Shown: positions 25,566 through 34,664 of the stretch, in pieces
How positions within the stretch are numbered: position 1 is the stretch's first letter
Layout: every line of letters starts with the position of its first letter
Virus record (IMG/VR): IMGVR_UViG_3300042147_000025
Coordinates: 29,121-93,120 of that record
Length of the DNA: 64,000 bases
Direction: 5' to 3' (one strand)
Origin: a virus
Notes under the pieces: generated by a model
Told to the model about the DNA's origin: nothing
The model's input: only the letters and a program-made list of their open reading frames with translations
Database searches by the model: none
Made by a program: the position numbers and the translations under genes

Positions 25566-26849
25566 CTATACAGAAAGGTAGAAATTGATGTCTACCGAGC
25601 GAATCGAGCCTTGCAAACGGGCGCGGATAACGAACACACCAGCAGCACGTTGAGCACGAAGAGTTGCGGGAATACTCAAAACTGGTGGGGTAGAAATTGT
25701 CCATCCAGAGTCAATCAGACCATTACTCTCAGCAAGAGAACAAACAGCACGGATCTCATTTTCTACAATCAAAAGGCCCGGATCAGTCATTGGGATTTTA
25801 AGGCTGTTGATGATTCGGAAGTAGATCCCTTCCTGCAATCTTGCCTTTAACCAGTCCTTGCCAATCTGGACATCGATTGGTTTTGTATCAAACATGTTAC
25901 CGTCTTGGAAAATGTCAACACCACCTTTACGGCGGTAAAAGTTCCACGATTTAGCACGCAAATTGACAACTTGAGTAGAGCTAAGGATGCTGCGAGTAAC
26001 ACCGTTTGCACGCTTGAAATCCCAGTCATTAGCACCCGGAGTCACAGCCAACTGACTACCAATCCATGCAGCTTCCGGATATTCAGTCGCGGCGGTGCCG
26101 GAGTAAACACCAAAAGTACGACTTGCAGACTTAGCATTAAGTTTATAACCAATATCAGTAATACCAGTCGTTGGTGCTACAGTATCAGCCGAGGACAGAC
26201 CATAAATCTTATCCATTGCTTGGATTGTATCAGACAGAGCTTCTTGTTCAGCAACTACCTGTGTTTCAGCAGTGAGTGCATACCAGACGTCATTGTCTGC
26301 ATCAACTGCAAGAAGTGCATCAGGCCAAGTTTCGGTGGCAGTGTTTACACCAACAAGGTTGGTAGAAGTTGTAACACTCCAAGCAGTACCGAGTACAGTG
26401 GTTGTAAGAATTAGTGTGGTTGTACCAGTGACAGTAATGCCGGTAGGAGAACCGATAGCAGCTTTCAAACCAGTTACAATACTGGTTGCAGTCGCACCGA
26501 CACCAGAGGTAAAGGTATAAACCACATCATTAAGTGTTACAGTGTATGCAGTGCTGTCCGCTACAGTAGGTGTGAAAGTAACACTATCTACTTGCCGACG
26601 GCCAATAATGACAGAAGGGGGGATAGCCCCAATTACACCCGACTGACCAAACAGCTTACTAGCCATAACATAAGCTTTATCTGTGGTGGCAAAGTCTGCA
26701 CCAACCTCAGTAATGCTAGCGTATGAGCGTGCTCTGTCAGCAAAGTTAGTAAATGTAGCAAGCACCAATGGGATTGCGAAGGAAGCAGTAGCGATAGCAG
26801 TAGTTTGGTCAGTTATGACCACATTTACCACGTCGTTAAGATCGCTCAT
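25566..26849 (-). CDS. Tail sheath protein (DUF3383)
   Basis: 427 residues matching DUF3383 sheath proteins: the N-terminal VVNVVITDQTTAIATASF block, an RARSYASITEVGADF helix and the C-terminal VDINFYLSV strand that hooks onto neighbouring subunits. A domain of Thr/Val repeats inserted at about 85-170 is the usual variable outer domain. The sheath contracts to drive the tube through the envelope, so the phage is a myovirus. Confidence 0.9.
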   Translation of the reverse strand: MSDLNDVVNVVITDQTTAIATASFAIPLVLATFTNFADRARSYASITEVGADFATTDKAYVMASKLFGQSGVIGAIPPSVIIGRRQVDSVTFTPTVADSTAYTVTLNDVVYTFTSGVGATATSIVTGLKAAIGSPTGITVTGTTTLILTTTVLGTAWSVTTSTNLVGVNTATETWPDALLAVDADNDVWYALTAETQVVAEQEALSDTIQAMDKIYGLSSADTVAPTTGITDIGYKLNAKSASRTFGVYSGTAATEYPEAAWIGSQLAVTPGANDWDFKRANGVTRSILSSTQVVNLRAKSWNFYRRKGGVDIFQDGNMFDTKPIDVQIGKDWLKARLQEGIYFRIINSLKIPMTDPGLLIVENEIRAVCSLAESNGLIDSGWTISTPPVLSIPATLRAQRAAGVFVIRARLQGSIRSVDINFYLSV

Positions 26850-26896
26850 ATTTGTTATGATCCTTTATTATGTAGCCATCGCTACGGATTTATTTA

Positions 26897-27454
26897 TCAT
26901 GGGTAAATGATACTTTCTGGAATCTTTATGATTACAGGAATTTCTGATGTTTCATCCGCAAGGACAACACCTTCTACAACATCTACAAGTTGATTTGTGT
27001 TTACAGTATAATTAAATGTCACATCCATGTTGTGGTACTCAACCCACTTAGTATCTCTCTTCTGTGGGGCTCTGCGGATCTGACTCTTACGCATAAGGCC
27101 CAGCTTATTCTTTTTCAATTCTTCAAGAGCTACTGGGTTGTTATTAATTCTTTGGGTAAAGCTTTGAGCCATATCACCACTTAAGCTACCAATAAAACTG
27201 AACTGAACAAAGATTTCATATTGAGCTTGTACAGAAAGTTCATCATCTTCATTTACTAAAGTAGATGTTATATGATGACCACTTTGAGCAATACTGAGGA
27301 TATTGATTGCAACATAACTTTCAGCAGGTTCAGCACCGTTGCTGTTAGAAAAGATAATTCCTTTATCTTGTGCAATGGTGTTGGGGAAGAATTCCAACAA
27401 TGTAGAGATAGAAGCTTTGCGCAATGCCTTTCGGACATCAGAGTATACAGCCAT
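26897..27454 (-). CDS. Tail terminator / neck protein (gp12-like)
   Basis: 185 residues; begins with VRKALRKASISTLLEFFPNT and contains FVQFSFIGSLSGDMAQ, which fit the phage neck terminator (gp12-like) family. It caps the tube and joins the head. Gene order (neck, stopper, terminator, sheath) supports it. Confidence 0.65.
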   Translation of the reverse strand: MAVYSDVRKALRKASISTLLEFFPNTIAQDKGIIFSNSNGAEPAESYVAINILSIAQSGHHITSTLVNEDDELSVQAQYEIFVQFSFIGSLSGDMAQSFTQRINNNPVALEELKKNKLGLMRKSQIRRAPQKRDTKWVEYHNMDVTFNYTVNTNQLVDVVEGVVLADETSEIPVIIKIPESIIYP

Positions 27455-27463
27455 GTGATGTCC

Positions 27464-27838
27464 TCAGTTTGGTGTCAATTCAATACGAGCAGCTTGAATT
27501 TTTACGTGCTCCAAGATTCCCATTCCATTGGTCCAATCATCCACCTTCATAATCTTATAACGATCATTTTTCCAAATGAATTCGTCAGCGGACCAACCTG
27601 AATTTCCTTCTTTAAGAGTTCTGGCGTAATCGGCAGAGTAGAACTTAACCCAGCCTCTTGTCCTATCAGCTTCAGGAAGCATCATAATTTCATAAGGTTT
27701 TAGTGGTTGGATATTCACCATTAGTGGAACTTCTATGACACTACCTTCAACCCAATCCCCATCTACAAAAGAACCAGATGTTTGTCTGTAAATTGTAAGT
27801 GGTATTTTATGTGTAAGTAGAAACTGAGGTTTCAACAT
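27464..27838 (-). CDS. Head-closure (stopper) protein candidate
   Basis: 124 residues, beta-rich, with IPLTIYRQTSGSFVDGDWVEGS near the start, a pattern common to small phage head-tail stopper proteins. It overlaps its upstream neighbour by one base and precedes the tail terminator. The role rests mainly on position and length. Confidence 0.55.
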   Translation of the reverse strand: MLKPQFLLTHKIPLTIYRQTSGSFVDGDWVEGSVIEVPLMVNIQPLKPYEIMMLPEADRTRGWVKFYSADYARTLKEGNSGWSADEFIWKNDRYKIMKVDDWTNGMGILEHVKIQAARIELTPN

Positions 27839-28320
27839 TAATCACTACCTCTGTTAGCTACTTTAAAATCAACGGAGTCATACAAAAGACCACTGTCAAT
27901 AAGTGGGTTATCAAACCCTTTAAGCTCAACAGTAAGTGGGGCATTTCGTGGAGTATCCCAGTCAGCAACAGCCTTCTTTAAGTCAGCCTGAGCTTTAGCA
28001 CCAATCTTTGTATACTCTTGTTTGAACGTACTTTTCCCCTCAGCAATCCTTTGCATACTCTCGGAAAATAGATTGTCGTATGATCCCTTTTTAATTGGGG
28101 CCATAAAACCAACACGAATAGCTGGGCGAGTGGGGATATTTTGAGCTGGTACACCTTCCTCCTGCCAGCTCCAGACGGTCGCAACAGATAAATTATCGTT
28201 ATCTGGTCCGTAGTAAATTGGCTCTACAATTCCGACCTGAACTTCTAATTGACTACCTCTAAGAAGATCCCTCTTCATTTTGTTCCAGCCAGATTTATCA
28301 ATAGTGAGCTTAAAAGACAT
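27838..28320 (-). CDS. Neck / tail completion protein candidate
   Basis: 160 residues. The pattern VQVGIVEPIYYG... VATVWSWQEEG... IPTRPAIRVGF followed by a helical segment and PLIDSGLLYDSVDFKV is typical of HK97 gp10-like or virion-morphogenesis neck proteins (the IPxRPF-like and LxxTGxL-like blocks). It overlaps an inserted LAGLIDADG gene by 11 bases. Confidence 0.65.
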   Translation of the reverse strand: MSFKLTIDKSGWNKMKRDLLRGSQLEVQVGIVEPIYYGPDNDNLSVATVWSWQEEGVPAQNIPTRPAIRVGFMAPIKKGSYDNLFSESMQRIAEGKSTFKQEYTKIGAKAQADLKKAVADWDTPRNAPLTVELKGFDNPLIDSGLLYDSVDFKVANRGSD

Positions 28321-29119
28321 GCTTCACCTCTGGATACTTTTCAATTAACTTTTCTGCATTCTCTGATTTTCTGTTTAAAAAGAGAGTAGAGTTTGAGTAT
28401 AGTTCATTTAAAATAGTAGCCGCTTTGATTCCAGTGATTGACAGTCTATAAAGCTCACCCTTCATAAGGACAGTCCGTGTATCAATTGACGGGTTGATAG
28501 ATTGACAGTAACTTAGGAACTGATCGCACAACTCCTTGCTTCCACAAAGGTAAACTCTACGGTTCTTATTTTCGGGCTTTGATATACTACCATCACCGTC
28601 AATTAAACCTCTCCAGAAATGTCTGTTATTCAAGAATCTTTCTGGTGCAAATTCTTTGGTGCTTTTTCTGGTTGTATACCCTAGATTGATAAAGCTCTTG
28701 TAAATCCCATCAACAGTAAAAGATAGTTGGCAAGATTTATTTAAGGTACTTGTCCTGATCTGATATGCCACTGGATTTGGCAAATTAATTTCATTCTTCA
28801 TTGTTTCAAGAATGTGAGAATCGTCTGATTGAATATCAATGGTAAGTCGTTTACCGCGACCGGTCATACATCCATCAGCCAACATAAGCCCATAAAAATA
28901 AGCTGCTCCTTCTGTGTCCTTCTCAAAGTAATCAACCACAACGTGCCTGTTGGCTACTCTGTTACTACCATTCTCAATTTTAACACCCTGTTGCTTAAAT
29001 ATCTTTGCAACACAAGCATCTGAAACATTGAAGGTTTTAGCAATTTCTCGTAGGGTAAGCTTCTGTTCTACGTACATAGTAATCAAGGCTGGGTATTGAT
29101 CTTTTCTGATTTTGATCAT
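28310..29119 (-). CDS. LAGLIDADG homing endonuclease
   Basis: 269 residues from ATG 29119 (AAGGA site close upstream; the frame is open to 29236 but without a better start). A helix-turn-helix (TLREIAKTFNVSDACVAKIF) near residues 18-38 is followed by two LAGLIDADG helices, YGLMLADGC and FWRGLIDGDGS, each with the catalytic acidic residue. It is inserted between two neck genes. Two motifs in one chain mean a monomeric enzyme. Confidence 0.9.
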   Translation of the reverse strand: MIKIRKDQYPALITMYVEQKLTLREIAKTFNVSDACVAKIFKQQGVKIENGSNRVANRHVVVDYFEKDTEGAAYFYGLMLADGCMTGRGKRLTIDIQSDDSHILETMKNEINLPNPVAYQIRTSTLNKSCQLSFTVDGIYKSFINLGYTTRKSTKEFAPERFLNNRHFWRGLIDGDGSISKPENKNRRVYLCGSKELCDQFLSYCQSINPSIDTRTVLMKGELYRLSITGIKAATILNELYSNSTLFLNRKSENAEKLIEKYPEVKHVF

Positions 29120-29132
29120 ATTTTCCTTCAGA

Positions 29133-29579
29133 TTAAAATGTGCAGTTAATAAACAAAGTTTCACCAGCAGCATGACAACTATCACATCCACAACCTGTCT
29201 CACAACAAGCTGCTTCTCTACAGATATCCCCATCACAAACTTCGATGTTCATGAGCTTGCTTGGACAACTGTTAGCAGACCAAGGCATCAACCCCATAGG
29301 AATGAGTACTGTAGGATTATTAATGAAGTTACCAAGCGCCGCGATGTAGTTCTTAGCATAGTCGTTCCAAACTTCTAGGTCGCCTGTGGATTCTCTGGTA
29401 TTATATCCAGCAATAGTAAACGAGGCAGAAATTGCAGCCATTCGAGCGGCTTGATACACATTTTGATTATTCAAGTCTAAGAATTGCTGAATTTCCTCCT
29501 CACTGTAGATGGGGTAGAACGGATTATTCGGGGTGTTGCCTATGAGCAAATTTACCTGCTCAACGGGTGTAAGGGCCAT
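29133..29579 (-). CDS. Head-tail adaptor-like protein with cysteine-rich tail
   Basis: 148 residues from ATG 29579 (GGAG site 5 bases upstream). The helical N-terminal part (LTPVEQVNLLIG... YSEEEIQQFLDLN... AARMAAISASF) resembles head-tail adaptors that bind the portal. The last 45 residues hold nine cysteines (for example ACCETGCGCDSC), which is unusual for this family and suggests metal binding or cross-linking. Confidence 0.6.
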   Translation of the reverse strand: MALTPVEQVNLLIGNTPNNPFYPIYSEEEIQQFLDLNNQNVYQAARMAAISASFTIAGYNTRESTGDLEVWNDYAKNYIAALGNFINNPTVLIPMGLMPWSANSCPSKLMNIEVCDGDICREAACCETGCGCDSCHAAGETLFINCTF

Positions 29580-29627
29580 GGCCACTCCTACATATATGAG
29601 GAGGGCAGACAAGCTGCCCCTTTATAC

Positions 29628-29939
29628 TTACGCAGCAGGCATAATACCGGCAGCAATCAATTTAGTAAGCAATGCATTATAAGCTACAGTAACCGCTGCC
29701 AAGTCTGCAAAGTCTGGAGATTGTTGGGCAGTGAAAGTGATTTGTTTTGCAATACCAGCTACAGTAGTTGTTGCAGCAGCAGTGCCGAGTGCAGTACGTG
29801 CAGCAGCAGCAGTTGCAGCGGTCAATACAGAACGGCCTACAGCAGTAGAGTCAGTGATGTCAGCAGCAGTGATGCTACCAACGGATGTATCCAATTCCTG
29901 TACTGCAAAGATCCAACCGTTTTTAGTTGTTACAGCCAT
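29628..29939 (-). CDS. Head fibre / decoration protein
   Basis: 103 residues, very rich in Ala and Thr. The C-terminal segment (SPDFADLAAVTVAYNALLTKLIAAGIM, cut here) matches the phi29-type head fibre family (Phage_fiber_2). It follows the major capsid gene and probably decorates the head surface. Confidence 0.7.
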   Translation of the reverse strand: MAVTTKNGWIFAVQELDTSVGSITAADITDSTAVGRSVLTAATAAAARTALGTAAATTTVAGIAKQITFTAQQSPDFADLAAVTVAYNALLTKLIAAGIMPAA

Positions 29940-29959
29940 ATTTAAATCTCCGTAAATAA

Positions 29960-29979
29960 GGGGCTATATTTCAAGCCCC
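29960..29979 (-). terminator. Hairpin after the major capsid gene
   Basis: GGGGCT (29960-29965) pairs with AGCCCC (29974-29979). On the minus strand it follows the capsid stop by 11 bases and is followed by a T-containing stretch, so it may partly terminate transcription and give the capsid gene a higher level than the genes after it. Confidence 0.5.
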
Positions 29980-29989
29980 ATTAGATCGT

Positions 29990-31054
29990 TTACAAGTACA
30001 GACGAACAACAGCAGCAGGATTGAGCATGGCGTTCAAGAAGTTCTGCTCAGTCATGATTTCGATGATGTCATCTTTTTCATTCAGGTATTCAAACCAGTA
30101 CGAACCTTGGGCACGACGGTTGATCGAACCAAAACGGTTAGCCGGAGCGTAGTAGGTTTTGAACAGATCACGAACACCAACAGGCAGCAAGTAAGCATCG
30201 CCTTCTGGAATGAATGGTACAAAAGTACCAGCAGCATTCTCGTAACCACCAGCACCTGCGTTGATGAAGGTGATACCGAATACAGTCATTTGTTCGAAAC
30301 GTGCATCCAGACCAGCAACATCTGCACCACCTTTACCCAACAGAATGCTTGTACCTTGACTCTGATCAACATACTTGAATGCGTCAGTTACGAAAGCATT
30401 CTGTTGCAGAGCCATGTAGAAGCTATCGGAGCACAGGCACACGAAGGCACGAACAGTACCAGCTTGACCATCACGCAGACCATTACGAACAGCTTTCTTA
30501 GCAGTGTTCAGAACAGCACGTGGATCAGCAGCACCTGCGAAATCAACATCAATTTCTTCACGAGTAACATCAAACTCGGTGTAGTAGTTGGTTACTACAG
30601 TGCCACGAGGAGCATAAGCAGTACCACTAACAATCAGTTGCATACGAGCAGCTTCAAGAGTGAGGGAATGTGCTTCACGCAAATCAATCATCTTATCAGC
30701 ACGAACCGAAGCTACAGTTTCCAGCTCAGCAAACTCAGCCAGACTACCACCTTGAACAATACCGTCGATATCATTAGGGGTGATTGCATCATCAGCAGGG
30801 AAGTGTGGAATCTTCAGCAACAGGGAGTCTTGTTCACGACCAGCGATGGTCTGATTACGTTCGTCCCAGTTACGGTCTTCCAGAATGTGACTTTTCTTGG
30901 TGTTACGAACAATCTCGATGTTCTTCTGGCTGCGATAGTCAGGGGTAAACAAGCCCAGAGCGTTAGTGATACCAACAGTGTTAGGAACAATGATCAGGGA
31001 TTCGGTGCGGTCTACAACCTTACCCGGATTGTTGCGGTCAAGTACAATTGCCAT
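29990..31054 (-). CDS. Major capsid protein (phage_cap_E type)
   Basis: 354 residues, the usual length for gpE-type capsids. Typical segments: the N-terminal P-T-V-G-I-T-N block, LLLKIPHFPADDAI, an EAHSLTLEAARMQLIVSGT helix, FVCLCSDSFYMALQQN, and the C-terminal EIMTEQNFLNAMLNPAAVVRL (each shortened here). Adopts the HK97 fold. Neighbours are a decoration protein and the protease/scaffold gene. Confidence 0.92.
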   Translation of the reverse strand: MAIVLDRNNPGKVVDRTESLIIVPNTVGITNALGLFTPDYRSQKNIEIVRNTKKSHILEDRNWDERNQTIAGREQDSLLLKIPHFPADDAITPNDIDGIVQGGSLAEFAELETVASVRADKMIDLREAHSLTLEAARMQLIVSGTAYAPRGTVVTNYYTEFDVTREEIDVDFAGAADPRAVLNTAKKAVRNGLRDGQAGTVRAFVCLCSDSFYMALQQNAFVTDAFKYVDQSQGTSILLGKGGADVAGLDARFEQMTVFGITFINAGAGGYENAAGTFVPFIPEGDAYLLPVGVRDLFKTYYAPANRFGSINRRAQGSYWFEYLNEKDDIIEIMTEQNFLNAMLNPAAVVRLYL

Positions 31055-31082
31055 AGTATTTATAATTCCTTAAGGTCGTAGA

Positions 31083-31547
31083 TTAAACAGTTTTGAGAAC
31101 TTGGATGCCTTGTTGCTCAAGCAGACCCTTCAGGGTTTCAACTTCAGCGTCAGACAGATCAGCACCACCATCAACAGCAGCCGACTTAGCTACTTGTTTG
31201 ATGTAGTATTCTTTGAGTTGCAGAGCACCCGAAGTACCTACAAAACCAACAGCGTTATACATACCGCTAGCAATTGCACGAGGAACGAACGAAGGGTTGA
31301 AGCTGAAGTGGTCGCCATATACAACAGCGAATTCATTGGTCAGTACCAGTGGAGCTTCAGAAGCGAGTACGGTCCAAGCAGCAGTGAGATCAGCAGACTT
31401 GGCACGATAAACAACAGTACCCATACGGATAGCTGGAGTGATAGGGGTGATGTTCAGATCACGGCGGCTGTAACCAACCGAGGGGTCCATCTCATGGACA
31501 ACCAGATCAGAGAAGCGTTGTACGAAAGTTTCAGCAACGAAAGGCAT
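31083..31547 (-). CDS. Head decoration protein (lambda gpD-like position)
   Basis: 154 residues, beta-rich, with a small C-terminal helical extension (LSDAEVETLKGLLEQQ). It lies between protease/scaffold and major capsid genes, as does lambda gpD. This type trimerises on the expanded capsid and stabilises it. Confidence 0.68.
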   Translation of the reverse strand: MPFVAETFVQRFSDLVVHEMDPSVGYSRRDLNITPITPAIRMGTVVYRAKSADLTAAWTVLASEAPLVLTNEFAVVYGDHFSFNPSFVPRAIASGMYNAVGFVGTSGALQLKEYYIKQVAKSAAVDGGADLSDAEVETLKGLLEQQGIQVLKTV

Positions 31548-31571
31548 ATTTGTTTCCTTTAAATAATGTAA

Positions 31572-32918
31572 TTAGATCAAGCCAAGTTTTTGTTTGATAA
31601 GATCTTCGGTAGAAGTTTTAGCTTTCGAGGTAGTCTCTACAACGGCTTCAGTACCTTGGTCGCCAATCTCTGTAAACATATCAGATGCTTCAAGAGCTTG
31701 TTTCTGTGCAGCAAAACCACTCAGAACAGTTTCAAATGCCGAGTCGTCGAGGCTAGACAAGGAGGTCGAAACAGCTTCAACTTTGTCAGCGGACATAACA
31801 GCGGCAAGGGCAGTCTTACGGCCAGAAAGTTTCATACCTTCTTTCTCAGCTTGCAGAGTGGCAACGGATGCCAGAGCTTCAGTGAGAAGGGTTTCTTTTT
31901 CAGCAAGCAGCAGAGCAGCGGCTTCAAATTTGCTGGTAACATCAGAAACACTCAATTGAGCGGCCTGAAGTTGAGCTTGCAGTTCGGCAAGTTGAGTCAT
32001 TTCTAGAGTTTCCTCGGTTTTATTAAATTGGGTAAACAGTTTGGTTTTTAACATACCACCTTCTTGTTTTTGAGCTGTATCAGCTAAGTGTGTGTAAAAG
32101 TCTTCCAACGTCATCACACGGTCAGCTAGTCCTAGCTCAATAGCTTCTTTAGGCAAGAAGGTACGCGCTTGTGTGGACTTCACTGCTTCTACTGACAAGT
32201 TGCGATGTTCTGCAACAAACCCAGTAAACTCTTCGTAAAGTGTGTCAACTTTACCTTGAATATCTTCCAAGAACTCTTTACGGAAACTACCGTCAGCGTC
32301 AAATGGAATCTTGTCATCACCAGCAGAGATAAAGGTACGTTCATAACCTTCTTTCTCAAGTGCTTTAGAATCGTTCATCAAACGAACCAGAACACCCACA
32401 CTCCCAACTTCTGAGCTTGGAGCCATGATCAGTTCATCGGCAATTACAGACAAACCATAAGCTGCTGAGGCGGACAGACCATCTACATAGGTGATGATAC
32501 GCACGTCGTTTTCAGTAGCCAATTTACGCATGTAATTGGCAGTTGGCATCATCTGGAAGGCTTCGCCCCCACCACTGGAAACACTGAATGCAATAGTTTT
32601 TGCACCACTGTCTACAAGGTAGGTAAAGTCTTCTTTAATCTGTTGGTAAGAAGCGCCGCCACAATCAAAACCCATCATAGTGACTGGTTTATAGGAAAGT
32701 GGGCCATCAATGTTCAGAACAGCAACCCCAATATCTTTGTTATAAGAGTATCGGGAATTGCTTTCACGGTTATCTTCAACTGCTGTGTCTAGTTTGAAGT
32801 CTTCGTTGTTTCGTTCGTTAAGATATTGAATAACAATTTCAAACGATGCTGGGTGCATCAGGTGAGGAGTATTACAAATCTTTTCTTTCAGTCGTAAAAG
32901 TTGGTGTCCACTCATCAA
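31572..32918 (-). CDS. Capsid maturation protease (S49) fused to scaffold
   Basis: 448 residues. Residues about 60-250 are an S49/SppA-like protease: SSGGGEAF, then DGLSASAAYG with the likely catalytic Ser near 149-151, and a GSVGVLVRL segment. Residues about 290-448 are a charged, coiled-coil scaffold. A nested start at ATG 32000 (residue 307, GAGGAAA site upstream) could make free scaffold, as lambda Nu3 is made within gene C. It cuts scaffold and itself during head maturation. Confidence 0.85.
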   Translation of the reverse strand: MMSGHQLLRLKEKICNTPHLMHPASFEIVIQYLNERNNEDFKLDTAVEDNRESNSRYSYNKDIGVAVLNIDGPLSYKPVTMMGFDCGGASYQQIKEDFTYLVDSGAKTIAFSVSSGGGEAFQMMPTANYMRKLATENDVRIITYVDGLSASAAYGLSVIADELIMAPSSEVGSVGVLVRLMNDSKALEKEGYERTFISAGDDKIPFDADGSFRKEFLEDIQGKVDTLYEEFTGFVAEHRNLSVEAVKSTQARTFLPKEAIELGLADRVMTLEDFYTHLADTAQKQEGGMLKTKLFTQFNKTEETLEMTQLAELQAQLQAAQLSVSDVTSKFEAAALLLAEKETLLTEALASVATLQAEKEGMKLSGRKTALAAVMSADKVEAVSTSLSSLDDSAFETVLSGFAAQKQALEASDMFTEIGDQGTEAVVETTSKAKTSTEDLIKQKLGLI

Positions 32919-33668
32919 GTGTTCTCCGTATTTGATGTTGAGCTATCCCCGGAGGAACCGTTTGAGCTGCCTGTGCCGTTGGGCATTCCTTCAGCCATAC
33001 CAGCACCCGAGTTAGAAGTGTCATCACCCATCATTTGAGCAAGATCTTCATCACTAATATCTTTCCTGACTCGATAAGGAATGTCAGCTTGACCAAGAAC
33101 CCAGTTAATAACTTCTGGTGTCCGGGGTAGCATACCTACGGCTTTCACTCGTTGAATAAACTTACCAATCTCGTCCAAAGACTCTTTACCAACTTCGCCA
33201 TAATCTACGAAAGGCATTAAGTCTGTTTCCCACCCGTTTAATTCAAACGTTTGGCGGAAAAGATCATTATTAAGTTGATCTTTAATCTCATTAAGCTTGG
33301 CTTCGATTGCCATCTCAATAGTACTGACTTTAGTTTCAGCCAAAGAGAAAGAACCGCCGCCCCCAGAACTACCAAGACCTAAGAAGTCAGCGAACAGGCA
33401 AGTAAGGATTTCAGAGTTATATCGTTGGATGATAACGTTAGTGTCGTATGACAGTTGGCCTGTTACACTTTTAATCTCAAACTCAAACATCTTATTGCCA
33501 TTTTCATCTGTGATGAGTGGCAATATCAAACCAGATTGCTTGGCTTGATGCATGTTCTGCAAGATCTTTTTGTATTCTTCAAAGACTGCACGATTCTCTT
33601 CTGAGGCATCGGTAGTCATGTATTGAGGTGGGATATAAAGAACTTTAAATCCGTTTGAATCTTGTGCT
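32915..33668 (-). CDS. Portal protein, exon 2
   Basis: The 3' exon of the portal gene, separated from exon 1 by a group I intron. It begins in the middle of a conserved portal segment (AQDSNGFKVLYIPPQY) without a normal start codon context. After removal of the intron the reading frame joins exon 1 exactly (755 + 754 bases, 502 residues; a splice point 9 bases earlier in the transcript, at 33677, would give 505). The tail end is Ser/Gly/Asn-rich. Its stop overlaps the protease start by 4 bases. Confidence 0.85.
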
Positions 33669-34664
33669 CGTTTTGTTCAAGTGGATTCGTTAATTCCACC
33701 CGGTTCTTTTATGAACTCCTACATGTTTCCATGCAGACCAGACTATATCACACTCTTCAGCTTGACCTGTTTAGAGCCTTACCATTTCGAACCACTTGGT
33801 TCTACTCCCTTACGGGATAGTCGTTGAACGTTCTAATCAAGTATCGTAATTATTAAAAGTTATACAGATCCGATATGTGTCTGTACTGCTTTTTGTTTTT
33901 GATTTTAGTTACCATGCTTTTATTAATTTTAGCATTGGTACTTAAAGCTACAATCTCCATATTCCTAACTCCAGCTTCTATCTGCTTGCATATCCAGTGG
34001 ATAGTTTCTTCAGATATTACAATAGATTTTCTAGGAATACTGTATTGCTGTGAAATAGACAACCAACCAATACCACGCCGAATGTTCTCAAGAGATACTT
34101 TTGATACCTCTAACATCTCATGAATTTCAATGTTTCTGTACCCGTTCTCCATCATCTGGCAAATCTCGTGAACTTGCAGATTGGTTAACAGTGCATTGTG
34201 AACATCTTCACCTTGTTCTGGAATTTTCAAACCAGTTCTAAGTGCGTGTTGAGTATTTTCTGAGTAGGTGTTCCACTCAAGGTTGCTTAAATCATTATGT
34301 GCTTTATTTCCATCAATATGGTTGACGCATGGTTTGTTTTCGGGGTTATCAAGAAAAGCTAGAGCGACAAGTCTATGGACTGTAAAACTCTTAGCTTTAT
34401 TATCTTCCCAAAGGAAAACTATTTCATAGCCGTCTCTATTAATAAAAGTGGCTTTTTCTTTTCCTTGTTTGTTGTAAACTTTACCAGTTGCATCAACAAA
34501 ATAATTTCTTACGATTTCTTTCTTCATAGTATTTCTCCTACTGACTTCGGATGAGATACTTGATTAGCTTCGCTGCTGATTGTCTTCACCTTTACGTGGT
34601 CAGAGTTCCCAGCAATTAAATAAGTTTTCGACAAGTATTTCTACTTGAAGCCGCTAGTTAGTCA
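33669..34664 (-). ncRNA. Group I intron in the portal gene
   Basis: Conserved core elements are visible on the minus strand: P (AATTGCTGGGAAC, 34605-34617), Q (AATCAGCAGC, 34572-34581), R (GTTCAACGACTATCC, 33815-33829) and S (GATATAGTC, 33741-33749). GACTA in R pairs with TAGTC in S to form P7. At the 5' splice site the exon end GCCGT pairs with intron GCGGC (34650-34654), giving P1 with the required U-G pair after 34665. The 3' splice site is after a G, at 33669 or 33678. The HNH gene lies between Q and R, in the P6 loop. Confidence 0.9.
33853..34527 (-). CDS. Intron-encoded HNH homing endonuclease
   Basis: 224 residues starting at ATG 34527 (GGAG site upstream). N-terminal NUMOD4-like part (VYNKQGKEKATFINRDGYE), then an HNH_3 core with HRLVALAFLDNPENKPCVNHIDGNKAHNDLSNLEW (shortened here), then helix-turn-helix segments (NLQVHEICQMMENGYRN and a second related block) that probably read DNA. 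It lies wholly inside the portal intron and would cut intronless portal genes. Confidence 0.9.
   Translation of the reverse strand: MKKEIVRNYFVDATGKVYNKQGKEKATFINRDGYEIVFLWEDNKAKSFTVHRLVALAFLDNPENKPCVNHIDGNKAHNDLSNLEWNTYSENTQHALRTGLKIPEQGEDVHNALLTNLQVHEICQMMENGYRNIEIHEMLEVSKVSLENIRRGIGWLSISQQYSIPRKSIVISEETIHWICKQIEAGVRNMEIVALSTNAKINKSMVTKIKNKKQYRHISDLYNF

Noticed and set aside
28121-29236. Second intron or intein at the LAGLIDADG gene
   Set aside because: Flanking neck genes have complete starts and stops and are not split, no intein splice motifs are seen, and the P/Q/R/S elements are missing. It is a free-standing gene.
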